A stretch of 64,000 bases of DNA. It comes from CAZHZT01 sp964537285 (GTDB lineage Bacteria; Bacteroidota; Bacteroidia; Chitinophagales; Saprospiraceae). Position 1 is the stretch's first letter. Each line of letters begins with the position of its first letter. The stretch lies in assembly GCA_964537285.1 (NCBI GenBank), contig CAZHZT010000011.1:4128-68127 (forward strand), read 5' to 3'. Positions 16,708 to 26,540 of the stretch are shown here, in pieces. The notes under the pieces are model-generated. The model did no database searches. It worked only from the letters and a program-made list of their open reading frames with translations, and was not told the origin of the DNA. The translations under genes were made by a program, and so were the position numbers.

Positions 16708-18321
16708 ATGGGCACAGAAAACATGACTTATTCCGCTTTTGAGAGCCGATATGGTAATAAGCTTTATATCGGCTCGGGAGGTTTTTCAAAAGTTTACAAG
16801 GTCTTTGATCATGTGAAGAAGTACTACATCGCTCTGAAAATCGCAGATGTAAGGCCTGAATGGAAACAATTTACCTTGAAAAGAGAAGTGGAATTAGTCA
16901 ATAGTCTTCCTAAACATAAAAATATCGCACGCTATGAAAGCTGCTACCGATTTAATACCGGTATCGCGGGAGACATGGATTTTGCCATTTTGAAATATTA
17001 TGAGTACGGTAACCTGGAGCAATTTCTTTCAAAAACAGAAGTAACCGACGAAGATAAAAGGCTAATCATTCAAGGTATCTTGGAAGGAATTGAATTTCTT
17101 CATGATCATGATATCATTCATAGAGATATGAAGTCTCAAAATATTTTGCTTAACCGAGAAGATGGCGTTTACATGCCCAAAATTACAGATTTCGGATTGA
17201 GCAGACAGATTGGCGGCTCCTATACTATGACGAACTCAGCTATTGGGCTTACTTATGCCTACGCAGCTCCAGAGCAAATAAAAAATGAAAAAATAAATAA
17301 AAATGTTGACCTCTGGGCAGTTGGGGTAATTATTTATCGGGTTATTGCCGGGGAACTACCCTTTAGAGGAAGAAAAGGCGATGATGGCAGGAGCACCCAA
17401 TCACAACTGGAACTAAGCCGTAAAATTATAAACCTCGAACTTCCTGATAACCTGAATACGCTTCCTGAACCCTATCAGTCCATTATTCGAAAGTGCTTGG
17501 TATTAGACCCTGATGAGCGCGTTCAATCTGCAGGTGAATTAATAGATATTCTTAATGAATGGGACAGATCTCTTTCGATGGCTTCAAGCTCAACGCAATC
17601 AGAAATGGATGCTACAGACAGTAAGCTAGCAGATGATCCTACGCACTTGGTTCAACAAAAAGAAGAAAACTCAATAAAACCTGCTTCTTCAACTACTGAA
17701 CAGAACGGAAATAATGATATAGGCGATTTACCAAATCCAAATAAAACCCTTTATGTTCCAGGTCAAATCAATGAGCCACTTTCAGTACCTCCGCCCTTTA
17801 GTTCAAATGTAAATACCGGAGAACCTGATAAAAGATTCAATTGGCTTTGGGTCTTAGTACCTGGTATTGTATTAATTATTACGGCCAGCTTGTTTTGGCT
17901 CATCGGCACTGCCCCGGATCACTCCATAAACGAAATAGAAGAAAATACTACTGGTGTAATTCGATTAACACCTGCCTTTCGAACATTTGAAGAACTTAAC
18001 AACGAAAACGAAGAAGCAATGAATAACCCCCAAGCGTTAAAGGGTGTTTTCATGCGAATTCGGGATATTGTAAAAGAAGATTCTATAAAGTACAGACCTT
18101 TTTACATAGCCGGAAAGAACCGAGTATATGTAGGAGAAGATAAGAAAGCCTTCCAACTTTTTAGGCATGCTGCAGAGCTGGCCTTTAGAAACGGGGAATC
18201 TCAGAAACTATTGGATGAAATTCTTAAGGATGAAATGGGAACACTCAATTCTTTTTCCAGAATGTACCCAATAGGATGGGGCGACCTAAAAGAAATGCTT
18301 TTATCTGAACATACTGATTAA
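16708..18321 (+). CDS. Transmembrane Ser/Thr protein kinase (Hanks type)
   Basis: 537 residues. The kinase domain (about 15-285) has all catalytic marks: Gly loop GSGGFSKV, ALKIA lysine, HRDMKSQNILL, ITDFGLSRQ (DFG) and YAAPEQ. A low-complexity linker (285-375) leads to one transmembrane helix (about 378-399, LVPGIVLIITASLFWLIG). The last 140 residues would be periplasmic. Within the T6SS locus it is the writer for the FHA reader and PP2C eraser upstream, so a phospho-switch controlling secretion is likely. The outer domain could sense envelope contact (inference). Confidence 0.9.
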   Translation: MGTENMTYSAFESRYGNKLYIGSGGFSKVYKVFDHVKKYYIALKIADVRPEWKQFTLKREVELVNSLPKHKNIARYESCYRFNTGIAGDMDFAILKYYEYGNLEQFLSKTEVTDEDKRLIIQGILEGIEFLHDHDIIHRDMKSQNILLNREDGVYMPKITDFGLSRQIGGSYTMTNSAIGLTYAYAAPEQIKNEKINKNVDLWAVGVIIYRVIAGELPFRGRKGDDGRSTQSQLELSRKIINLELPDNLNTLPEPYQSIIRKCLVLDPDERVQSAGELIDILNEWDRSLSMASSSTQSEMDATDSKLADDPTHLVQQKEENSIKPASSTTEQNGNNDIGDLPNPNKTLYVPGQINEPLSVPPPFSSNVNTGEPDKRFNWLWVLVPGIVLIITASLFWLIGTAPDHSINEIEENTTGVIRLTPAFRTFEELNNENEEAMNNPQALKGVFMRIRDIVKEDSIKYRPFYIAGKNRVYVGEDKKAFQLFRHAAELAFRNGESQKLLDEILKDEMGTLNSFSRMYPIGWGDLKEMLLSEHTD

Positions 18322-18414
18322 AAGAGATTATTTCTCTCTATCTTAGACAACTACCTGCTTTTTGAGTTACGAATTTATTCTTGTTTTTAAGTAAGTGAAT
18401 TTGGGCTGCCTGTT

Positions 18415-18525
18415 ATATGGTAGCTATTTTGTGCTGAACCAAGTCGCAAAACCGCGCCTGGTCTCATACTAACCAGGGTTTAAGTAACAAAAGTCAGTGC
18501 AAAACAGCATCATACCGTTGCGTAG
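18415..18525 (-). repeat. Diverged core of palindromic repeat family C
   Basis: The stretch TAGCTATTTTGTGCTGAACC ... GTCAGTGCAAAACAGCATCA matches, in reverse orientation, the interior of the family C element at 48464-48629 over about 100 bp, including the conserved CGCAAAACCGCGC stretch. The terminal TTAAGTAGTTCACGGAA sequences are not present. It lies just upstream of the lipoprotein gene. Confidence 0.6.
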
Positions 18526-18575
18526 CTTAATTTGTCAAATTTAGTTTAATTATTTAGTTAAGAAATATATACCTT

Positions 18576-19730
18576 ATGAGAAACTATAAGGCAATAGGAA
18601 TTCTATTTTTTATTTCTATTTTATGGGTTGGTTGCACCAAAGTTAAAGTGAACTTTAAACTTAACGAAATTGATATTAAACCTACAAATGAACTACCAAC
18701 AGATCCTGGAGATAGCACCCACGTGTTATTGGTAGGTTCAGGAGACACAATCTATGTAAAGGACAATACTGAAGGCAAAGTGCGAAGCCGATCTTGGGAT
18801 TTGGATGGTGATGGTGAAATTGATGTGAAAAACAGAAGCTTCTTTCCAATTGCATTCGAAGAGTCAGGTTTTAACAAGATTACACTTTGTGTAAATGGAG
18901 ATGAAGAATGTATTTCAAAATGGATCTTTGTACGTTCCAAAATAGAGCGTAAAGTAATTCCTTTTGTACAGTTCCTGGAACCTAACGAATCTCCTTTCCG
19001 AACCAAGAGGAGTAGCGTGAAGTTAAAGGTTAAAACAGAGAATATAGCAAGTAAAAGTGATTTAATACTTTCTGTTGGAGCTGACCCTGTGCGTGATTTT
19101 TCATTCAATGAAGAAACGGGAATCCTCAACGCTAATGTTAAACTCAAAGAAGGCTTAAATTTAGTGGAAGTTGGAGTTAACACAGAGGATGGAATTGTAC
19201 GTAAGAGCATGGATATCAACTATGTAAAAAGCAATAATAGACCTCCTGCTCCTAAACCACCTAAACCAAAGCCTGAAGAGCCGATTCGCCCACCTTCCAC
19301 GCCAGCCTTAGTTGGCCCACCTTCATCTGGTTTTGATGAGAGTTGCGCGCCATATTCTTCAAAGTCAAGCTTTAAAATCAGCCTGGCACCTGTAAAAGAT
19401 ATAGAGATTCGTTCCTTTTATGTGTATTCAAGCAATTGCGGAAGCCTAAAAGTAACTCTAAATGGCCCCGAAGGACCACAAGAATTCACGGCTTCTCTTA
19501 ACAAAGGAAAAAGTCAAATCACCTTTAATATATTAGAACCCATCCTTGAAAGTGGTAAAAAATATACGTTGACATGTAAGCCAATGGCCTCTTCTTTAGG
19601 CTGTAATTCTAATGTAATCCCTCAACTAAGGGTAATTGATAATTGTCCTGACACTGGAAATACTTCACCGGAATTAGTTATTGACCAAAAGAAAACCCCT
19701 TTTATTTACGACCTAAAATTCTTATTCTAA
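18576..19730 (+). CDS. PKD-like-domain lipoprotein in T6SS locus
   Basis: 384 residues. A lipoprotein signal (ILWVGC, lipobox cysteine at residue 20) targets it to the envelope. Residues about 48-115 resemble a PKD fold (SWDLDGDGEIDVKN, then FPIAFEESGFNKITLCVNG). A second beta-sandwich (about 125-215), a proline-rich hinge (PPAPKPPKPKPEEPIRPP) and a third Cys-containing beta domain follow. Its stop overlaps the start of the next gene (TAATG), so they are coupled. The family is not recognised with certainty. An envelope-spanning part such as a TssP-like component is possible, as is an adhesin-type lipoprotein. Confidence 0.6.
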   Translation: MRNYKAIGILFFISILWVGCTKVKVNFKLNEIDIKPTNELPTDPGDSTHVLLVGSGDTIYVKDNTEGKVRSRSWDLDGDGEIDVKNRSFFPIAFEESGFNKITLCVNGDEECISKWIFVRSKIERKVIPFVQFLEPNESPFRTKRSSVKLKVKTENIASKSDLILSVGADPVRDFSFNEETGILNANVKLKEGLNLVEVGVNTEDGIVRKSMDINYVKSNNRPPAPKPPKPKPEEPIRPPSTPALVGPPSSGFDESCAPYSSKSSFKISLAPVKDIEIRSFYVYSSNCGSLKVTLNGPEGPQEFTASLNKGKSQITFNILEPILESGKKYTLTCKPMASSLGCNSNVIPQLRVIDNCPDTGNTSPELVIDQKKTPFIYDLKFLF

Positions 19731-22381
19731 TGAAGCAGCTAATTACTTTTTTGATGTTGTATTTGGTATTTGCTTTTAGTGCTAGCGAAAGCGCTTTTAG
19801 TCAGTGTACTAATGTTTCTATCATAGCAAATCCCGCAGAAGTCTGCCTGGGAGCCTCCACAGAACTAATAGCTACATGGCCAATAGGAAATGACTGTGAT
19901 CCGGATTCCTACATTTGGAAACATACAAGTGGGACTATAATTGGTACCACCACGAATAACACGTTTACTGTTACTCCAACGACGGCTCCTTCCTTTAATA
20001 CTTTTTTTGTGGAACTTATTAATACTGCAGGAATGGTAATCGCCACTTCAACCCAATTAACCGTTCCGGTTAATTCCCCTCCCACAGTCAGTATTACGAA
20101 CAATCCTCCGGGCTCTAGTGTCTGTGATGGAACCCCTGTTGTATTCACAGCAAATCCGTCAGGTGGAAGTGGAGGGTATATTTACTTGTGGGAAGATGGT
20201 TTTACCGGACAATCCAAAACGGAAACCATTACCTTTGGAAACAGTATGTTCGCCGTTACAGTGACGGATAGTAAAGGATGTTCCGCTAGTACAACCAAAA
20301 CGGTTGTTGCAAAAACTAACCCAACAGCCTGCATCGACAGTACAACACCAGTTACGTGTGTTGGAGATCCTGTTACCTTTTCAACCGATTGTAGTTCAGG
20401 TGTTACTAATTGTAGTTGGTCACCGACTACGTGGCTCAATAATGCCAATAGCTGTAATCCTATATGGACTCCTACAGGAGAGGGGCAGGATTTTATGTAT
20501 ACCCTAACAGTTACCGCTTCGAACGGATGTACTGCTACAGCTACCCTAAGTGCAGACGCCCTGGATACTCCAATGCCAGTCATTTCAGGCCCTTCCTCTA
20601 CTTGTATAGGCGACAACATAAACTTGACCGGAGGTGGCGGAGGAACTTGCAGCTGGAGCCCTGCCAACTTATTTGATAATCCGAATAATTGTAACCCTCA
20701 ATTTCTTTCGAATCAGGCCGGTGTAGGAACGCACCAAATTACCCTTACCATTTCATTTGGCAATTGTTCAAATTCTACGACTACATCAATTACCGTATTT
20801 GATACTCCTGAGGTACTATTCACACAAGACCCGGTTCTTGCTTGTCCGGGAGAACCTAGAGTTCTTGACGGATGTAATAGTGGAAATGGCCTTTCTTATG
20901 CTTGGTTTCCGACAACCGGCTTGAGCAATCCGGATGCTTGTAATACAGAAGCCATTAGAAACAATCAAGGCTCATTTGATTATACACTTACCGTAGAGGA
21001 TCTGAATGGGTGTACTGATTCTGATGTTATTACTTTAGAGGTAGAATCACCACCTTCAGCAGGCATTACAATAACAAATGGAGCAGAAATTATTTGTCCT
21101 GGAGGACAAGTCTCATTAACAGCAGATAGCGGAGGAGCATCCTATGAGTGGAGTACTGGAAGCTCTTCTAATAACATAACGGAAAGTCCTCTCTCTACTA
21201 CTACTTACTCCGTTACCGTTACTGGTGGAGGTAGTGGTTGCACCAATTCATCCAGTCAGACGATACAGGTAGTACCTGATCCACAGGTAAGTATCGATGC
21301 AAGTACAGATGTTATTTGTGCAGGCCAATCTTTTACCCTAATGGCTGATTTAGATGGTGGAACAGGATCAGTAACCTACTGTTGGCAGACAAGTACTGAT
21401 GATGGTCAAACCTGGAGTTCTTGTATCGGGGATGAGGAAGAGTTTGAAGATACAATTGTGCAAACAACTGCCTACCGGGTTAGTGTAACGGTATCCGGCG
21501 CAGGTTGTAATGGTGATATATCCCCTCCCAGGACGATTCCTGTAGTTCCTTTGCCTTCTCCTGTTATTGACGGATCGCTGGAGGTGTGCAAAAATCAACA
21601 GACTATCTATTTTGTAGAAAACCCTGTTTCTCAAACGAGCAGTTCTTTTGTATGGAAGTTTTCTCCTTCCTCCCCTTATATTGTAGAAACCGTAGATTTG
21701 GGTTCATACATTTTTGTTCAATGGTCCGACCAAATTATTGCGCAGGATCCCTACAGGATTAGAGTGATAGAAACCGTTGGAGGAGTGGGAAGTCAATGTG
21801 TTGACTCTACTGAAATAATCGTAACGGGGTCTGGCAGTTCTTCGCGTGATGCAGCGGATATCATCTACACTCCTGTAAATGACATCCTTATAGTAAAAGA
21901 TCCAGATGCAGAATGTTACCAGTGGGGGTATTTAGATACCCAAACTGGTGAATCTGTGGAAATTGACGGAGAAAACTACCAAGCTTTTGCTGCGGGAATA
22001 TCATATGACGAGGATCTTGAGTATTGGGTAAAAACATGGGATGGCGATTGTAGTGATTCTAATACAGAATGTGCTACCTTTTCTTTCAGAATAGAAACAT
22101 TAGATGGTCCTTTACAGGAAGGTAAACGCAACATGAACTTATTCCCAAATCCGAATAAAGGGGTATTTAGGTTTGAAGTCAATCAGTTGCCCGATGATCA
22201 TTATACTGTAATGATTGTGGATGCTTTGGGAAGGGTTGTTGCTCAGAAAATTGTCGCTTCATCTGATGGCGAAATAAGTGAATCTCTTCAATTGACAAAT
22301 CTTGCCCATAGAGGATTGTATCTGCTCGTATTGAAAAATGATTCAGGAATCGAGGAGACTGTGAAGTTTATAGTTTATTAA
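19730..22381 (+). CDS. Secreted Ig/PKD-repeat protein with T9SS sorting domain
   Basis: 883 residues: signal peptide (about 1-25), then seven or more Cys-bearing beta-sandwich repeats of the PKD/Ig-like type common in Bacteroidota surface proteins, each with a C...W.P.......C pattern such as CSWSPANLFDNPNNC. The C-terminal 80 residues are a type A T9SS sorting domain (LFPNPNKGVFRFEVNQ, then GLYLLVLKND and a final VKFIVY), so it should cross the outer membrane by type IX secretion and be anchored at the surface or released. It is coupled to the lipoprotein upstream and 31 bp from the next gene. A T9SS cargo inside a T6SS operon is unexpected. Confidence 0.8.
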   Translation: MKQLITFLMLYLVFAFSASESAFSQCTNVSIIANPAEVCLGASTELIATWPIGNDCDPDSYIWKHTSGTIIGTTTNNTFTVTPTTAPSFNTFFVELINTAGMVIATSTQLTVPVNSPPTVSITNNPPGSSVCDGTPVVFTANPSGGSGGYIYLWEDGFTGQSKTETITFGNSMFAVTVTDSKGCSASTTKTVVAKTNPTACIDSTTPVTCVGDPVTFSTDCSSGVTNCSWSPTTWLNNANSCNPIWTPTGEGQDFMYTLTVTASNGCTATATLSADALDTPMPVISGPSSTCIGDNINLTGGGGGTCSWSPANLFDNPNNCNPQFLSNQAGVGTHQITLTISFGNCSNSTTTSITVFDTPEVLFTQDPVLACPGEPRVLDGCNSGNGLSYAWFPTTGLSNPDACNTEAIRNNQGSFDYTLTVEDLNGCTDSDVITLEVESPPSAGITITNGAEIICPGGQVSLTADSGGASYEWSTGSSSNNITESPLSTTTYSVTVTGGGSGCTNSSSQTIQVVPDPQVSIDASTDVICAGQSFTLMADLDGGTGSVTYCWQTSTDDGQTWSSCIGDEEEFEDTIVQTTAYRVSVTVSGAGCNGDISPPRTIPVVPLPSPVIDGSLEVCKNQQTIYFVENPVSQTSSSFVWKFSPSSPYIVETVDLGSYIFVQWSDQIIAQDPYRIRVIETVGGVGSQCVDSTEIIVTGSGSSSRDAADIIYTPVNDILIVKDPDAECYQWGYLDTQTGESVEIDGENYQAFAAGISYDEDLEYWVKTWDGDCSDSNTECATFSFRIETLDGPLQEGKRNMNLFPNPNKGVFRFEVNQLPDDHYTVMIVDALGRVVAQKIVASSDGEISESLQLTNLAHRGLYLLVLKNDSGIEETVKFIVY

Positions 22382-22412
22382 TCTCAATTAAAAAACGACA
22401 TAAAAAATCGAT

Positions 22413-23915
22413 ATGAAAAGTTATTTTAAATATATATTCATTGTTCTTACAGTTTTTTTCAGTTATTATTTATCTGCTCAAAAAGAAATAGAGCTACAAA
22501 CTATTTCAGCATCCTTCCCTCCTGAATCTGCTCTTTCCGAAGAGGATCGAAATAAGATCGTTGAAGCAGTAGAGGAACTTCTAAAGGAGTACGCAGAAGC
22601 GGCTACTTTAATTGATCCCAAAAAGAAAAGAGTAAACAGCGAATCCATCGACCGGTTCAGAGAATTATTCAATGCAGTGGCAAGAATCCCAAAGGACTTT
22701 GAGGAGTACGTACAGCCCGAGCTTATTGATGTCCGAAAATATACAGAAGGGGTATATCAAAGATTGCCTTTGCAAGGCGTTCGTCTAGTAATCGGGAAAA
22801 CAGTATTAAGTAAAATTGAAGATGATCCTGCCGGATTTTGGGTTGCAGAAGTAGAAGTCGAAAAAATGTTTTATAATGCAGTAGCTGCTGATATGAGCAT
22901 TAAGAACTTCACCAGCCCTCGCACTCTGGATCAGGTTTTCAGAATAGATATTAGAAAGGCTAATTTAGATAGAATTAAAATAGGCCGGATCAGCAGCAAG
23001 GGGCCGGTTACTATTCCGGACAAATATGTCCAGTACTTTGGTCCTTCTATTGGTTTTAATGTACCGTTTTTCTCTCCGACGATGTCAGGCTATTGGGAGA
23101 GTAATCACGCTTCTGGAAGTAGTTTTGATGTAAATGGGAGTTTAAGTTTTTCAGGAGGGGTAGACTTTTCGACGAATCAGTTTTTCCCTGCCAAAGCTTT
23201 TCGCAAAGATTTATTCCTTACGGGAGGGCTTCATTTTTCTTATATGCGCCTCGTTACCGAATTAAGTGATTTCTCCATAGCAGCTTCTAGTGCAATAGCC
23301 GAAGATGCCGAGGGAGATGAGATCTCATTTACCCGCGTGGGAGGACCTATTGCTGCAGAAGAAAAATTGAATATCAGCTTATTGGAGATTCCCCTTGGAG
23401 TAAGCTATAGAGTAAAAGAGGACATCAAGAGTAGTATCTTTATTTCCGCAAAACTTGTCCCTACTCTCATACTTAATGGATCAGGGAGTGTAAGTGGAAC
23501 CGGAGATTACGACGCCATCCTGCCAGAGGCTATGTGGAGATTATTAGAAGATAAGGCCGTAAACCCCAACTTGATCGATAACCCCAATGCTTTTGGTCCT
23601 TTTAATGGGGGCCAAGGGCAAGTTATCGATCAATCGGCGAACCCGTCTTTAAATGGATTTCTATTGGGGCTCAGGGTTTCTCCATTGATGTATTTTAATT
23701 TATCTGAAGATGATGAAAGCTGGTCTTTATTGGCAGGCATTGACTTCAACCTTCCAATAGGATCATTCATTGATCATCAACCTGCAGAAAGCGATATCTT
23801 CAGATTCACGGATGATTATGAAACGAGTTTACTAGAGCATTATACCGATGATTTATCTTCTTTTTCTATAGGCTTTAGAATAGGCTTGCACCGTCGTCTT
23901 ACAAGAAAGCCGTAG
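22413..23915 (+). CDS. Outer-membrane beta-barrel-like protein
   Basis: 500 residues with a signal peptide (cut near SAQKE, residue 23). The N-terminal third is helical and charged (EEDRNKIVEAVEELLKEYAE). From about 205 onward, alternating beta strands suggest a barrel (FGPSIGFNVPFFSPTMSGYW, then SGGVDFSTNQFF and, at the end, FSIGFRIGLHRRL). I do not recognise a named family. Position between the T9SS-type protein and TssR suggests it gives the outer-membrane part of the same envelope assembly (inference). The helical N-terminus could reach into the periplasm to touch TssR or the lipoproteins. Confidence 0.6.
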   Translation: MKSYFKYIFIVLTVFFSYYLSAQKEIELQTISASFPPESALSEEDRNKIVEAVEELLKEYAEAATLIDPKKKRVNSESIDRFRELFNAVARIPKDFEEYVQPELIDVRKYTEGVYQRLPLQGVRLVIGKTVLSKIEDDPAGFWVAEVEVEKMFYNAVAADMSIKNFTSPRTLDQVFRIDIRKANLDRIKIGRISSKGPVTIPDKYVQYFGPSIGFNVPFFSPTMSGYWESNHASGSSFDVNGSLSFSGGVDFSTNQFFPAKAFRKDLFLTGGLHFSYMRLVTELSDFSIAASSAIAEDAEGDEISFTRVGGPIAAEEKLNISLLEIPLGVSYRVKEDIKSSIFISAKLVPTLILNGSGSVSGTGDYDAILPEAMWRLLEDKAVNPNLIDNPNAFGPFNGGQGQVIDQSANPSLNGFLLGLRVSPLMYFNLSEDDESWSLLAGIDFNLPIGSFIDHQPAESDIFRFTDDYETSLLEHYTDDLSSFSIGFRIGLHRRLTRKP

Positions 23916-23948
23916 ATCCAAAACATGTACACAATAAAAGCAAATAAA

Positions 23949-26540
23949 ATGAAAATCCAATCTGTTACAGTATTTCTTGTTCTCGGCTTACTTATCTTTT
24001 CAACTATTGAAGGGATCGCACAGAGGAAAGTACTTGGTAAGCCTCAGGATTATGTAACCCCTATTGACTATTTTGATAATCCATCTGAATACCAGATATT
24101 CTTAAGGAGCAGAACTTCACCAAAGCTCAGAAAAGATGCCTGGTTAGTTTTTTCAGACAGGAATAACAACCCAATTTATGATCGCCCTAACGGCACCAAG
24201 ATAGGAGAAATAATGTTCAGAGACTATTTCTATGTCATTGATGAAAAAGAGGACTGGATTCGCTTGGTGGAAGGAAGGGTTGATGGCCGTAAAATTGACA
24301 AACATACCGAAAGAATCATCGGTTGGGTAAAGAAAGAAAATATGCTTCTATGGAACTCTGGTTTGGTTCATAGAACTACAAGAATTCATAAGAAAATACT
24401 ATTGCTTAACCTTGCTGAAGAAATCAACGAAGTACTTACAAAGAAGGATAAAAAACTGGTTAAGATATTTCGTAGCCCAGACGCTATTGGCGAAGAACCG
24501 GATAAACAGATATTTGAATTCTACTTCTTGCTAAAAAAGGAGAAAGGCATGTATCTTCTTTCTGAGGAAGCGGTCATTGATCCATCCAATTCCAAAAAAA
24601 TAATCGGTTGGGTGCGCGATTCTGATTGTACAACCTGGGACACACGTATTTGCCTGGAACCAAATTTTACAAAAGAAGGGTTTGACGAACGCTTAGAAAC
24701 CCCCAGGAAACGGATTAGGGCTTACAAAAGCTTAGAAGGTGCCATTGAAGGTGCTAAAGGAAACATTGAAGAAGATAAAGTCTTCTGGGATTTCGACCCT
24801 GTACTCATTGAAAGGGATGAATTGGCAGAAACAGATCCAAGAAGATTTAAAGGCCCGGTTATTCGGTTTCCAATGATTTCTAATACAACGATTGAAGATG
24901 TTGAATATTATCGAACAGGTCTAGTGGGTAACGTGCAGTTGAAAGCTAAAGACGGTGTGCTTGTAAGGGAAATACCTGAGAATCGTTTAGCCCAATTGAA
25001 GAAACAAGAAAACGAACTGCTCAACAAGAGTCAGAAAGTCAATTTCTTTTTCATTATTGAAGGAACCAAAAACGTAGATGTATACAGGCAGCCCATATTA
25101 AAAGCTATTAACGAAATAAACAGTGAAGTAGCTAGAAAAATACCCTCTGTTAAGTTTGGAGCCTTGGTTTACAGGGATGTTCCCGAAGAACGTGTTGACG
25201 TAGGAGGACAGTTTGAAAACAGGCTAATCGAATTCCAGCCACTCACCGATAATGTTGATAATATCAATACCTTCTTATCAGAGGAGGTTGAATTCAAAAA
25301 CAGAATTGATCGGGACGATTACACTTCCCTGTATTACGGTGTTTTTCAAGCCTTGCAAAAAGCAGGTCTTCGCGATGATGAACTGAATGTAATTATGCTT
25401 TTAGGTTGTTATGGTGATTTCAGAACGGATAGAGACCGGAGAAAAGCGGCTAAAGACCATCCTGCGCTATTTTCAAATGATGATATCAACCGTCGAATTG
25501 TAGCTAATTTGGACAAACTCAATGCACATCTTTACGTAGTACAACTACTTGATGATGGCTACTCAGCTTCCGCCGGCTTCTCTAAAGCCTGCCAATATAT
25601 GATGTTGGAAAATGCTAAATTTGCCTTTAACCGAAGTAGTTCAAGGCTCGCCGACCAAACGGTTAAACAGTTGGAAAGCTACGGATATAGTGCAGAAGCT
25701 CCTTCTATGGAATTTGTGGAGGGCGAAGAAGAAACATTTCTGGATGGACACATCCCAGGCAGTCTTTACAAGGCTCCACGCGGAAGAAAGGTACACCCTT
25801 CGAAACTCTCTTCGATTTTGGTAAAAAATGCCCAAACTTCTATTGATTTCATCCAAAGTTTAAAAACGGTTGTTTCTTTTATTATTACAGAAGGCAGGTT
25901 AGGCACTACAGATGCGCTTCAAGAAATGCTTGGTAGAGATGTAGGACCTCTAAAAAAGGCACTAGTAGATAAAATTGCTAAAATACTGGAAGAAAACCCT
26001 CTTATCGATCCTCCTGATTTACTCGATGAGAAATACGCTTTATTTACAGAGGTTTACATCCCTTATAAAAATAAGTACGACGACAATCCCTTAGTCTCTT
26101 ACGTATTATTTATGCCGGAGTCTGATCTATTGGATTATAAAAGGACAATTGAAAGGTGTCGAAATTCTCTGGGCACCACAGACTATAGCGTGAAAAGGGA
26201 AATGCTGTTTGAAGTTTATAAATCCCTGGTTGGGCAATTTGCAGGGGAAAAACTACATAAAAGAAGCATAAAGGACATTACTCGCAAAGAACTCCGAGAT
26301 CTCATGCAGGGTATTTATGGTCTCGGTTTACACCTGGAAGAGGATCTTGATCACGTCATTGGAGATGTTCTGGATGAAAAAAGAATGACAAACCCTGAAA
26401 TTGATACTTTAATTCAACGCTTTGTCAAAATTGATGAACGGCTTGAAGCCATTTTAAGAGAAGGAAGTGCTTATGACTTTTGCTACGAAACCGATGGATC
26501 AAATCGTTATTATTGGATTAAAATAGTGGATGCTTTTTAA
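23949..26540 (+). CDS. tssR: T6SSiii envelope protein TssR
   Basis: 863 residues from the ATG at 23949, chosen because it gives a clean signal peptide (cut after about IEGIAQ); an upstream in-frame ATG at 23925 adds eight non-signal residues. Resembles TssR, a periplasmic part of the Bacteroidota T6SS envelope complex. Visible parts: two SH3-like segments (about 45-130 and 165-235, both ending in GWV), then from about 365 a von Willebrand A-like fold (FFFIIEGTKNVDVYRQPI; later VIMLLGCYGDFRTD) in which the usual DxSxS metal motif is replaced by EGTKN, and a helical C-terminal half. Its stop overlaps the next start (TAATG), tying it to the ABC pair. Confidence 0.75.
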   Translation: MKIQSVTVFLVLGLLIFSTIEGIAQRKVLGKPQDYVTPIDYFDNPSEYQIFLRSRTSPKLRKDAWLVFSDRNNNPIYDRPNGTKIGEIMFRDYFYVIDEKEDWIRLVEGRVDGRKIDKHTERIIGWVKKENMLLWNSGLVHRTTRIHKKILLLNLAEEINEVLTKKDKKLVKIFRSPDAIGEEPDKQIFEFYFLLKKEKGMYLLSEEAVIDPSNSKKIIGWVRDSDCTTWDTRICLEPNFTKEGFDERLETPRKRIRAYKSLEGAIEGAKGNIEEDKVFWDFDPVLIERDELAETDPRRFKGPVIRFPMISNTTIEDVEYYRTGLVGNVQLKAKDGVLVREIPENRLAQLKKQENELLNKSQKVNFFFIIEGTKNVDVYRQPILKAINEINSEVARKIPSVKFGALVYRDVPEERVDVGGQFENRLIEFQPLTDNVDNINTFLSEEVEFKNRIDRDDYTSLYYGVFQALQKAGLRDDELNVIMLLGCYGDFRTDRDRRKAAKDHPALFSNDDINRRIVANLDKLNAHLYVVQLLDDGYSASAGFSKACQYMMLENAKFAFNRSSSRLADQTVKQLESYGYSAEAPSMEFVEGEEETFLDGHIPGSLYKAPRGRKVHPSKLSSILVKNAQTSIDFIQSLKTVVSFIITEGRLGTTDALQEMLGRDVGPLKKALVDKIAKILEENPLIDPPDLLDEKYALFTEVYIPYKNKYDDNPLVSYVLFMPESDLLDYKRTIERCRNSLGTTDYSVKREMLFEVYKSLVGQFAGEKLHKRSIKDITRKELRDLMQGIYGLGLHLEEDLDHVIGDVLDEKRMTNPEIDTLIQRFVKIDERLEAILREGSAYDFCYETDGSNRYYWIKIVDAF

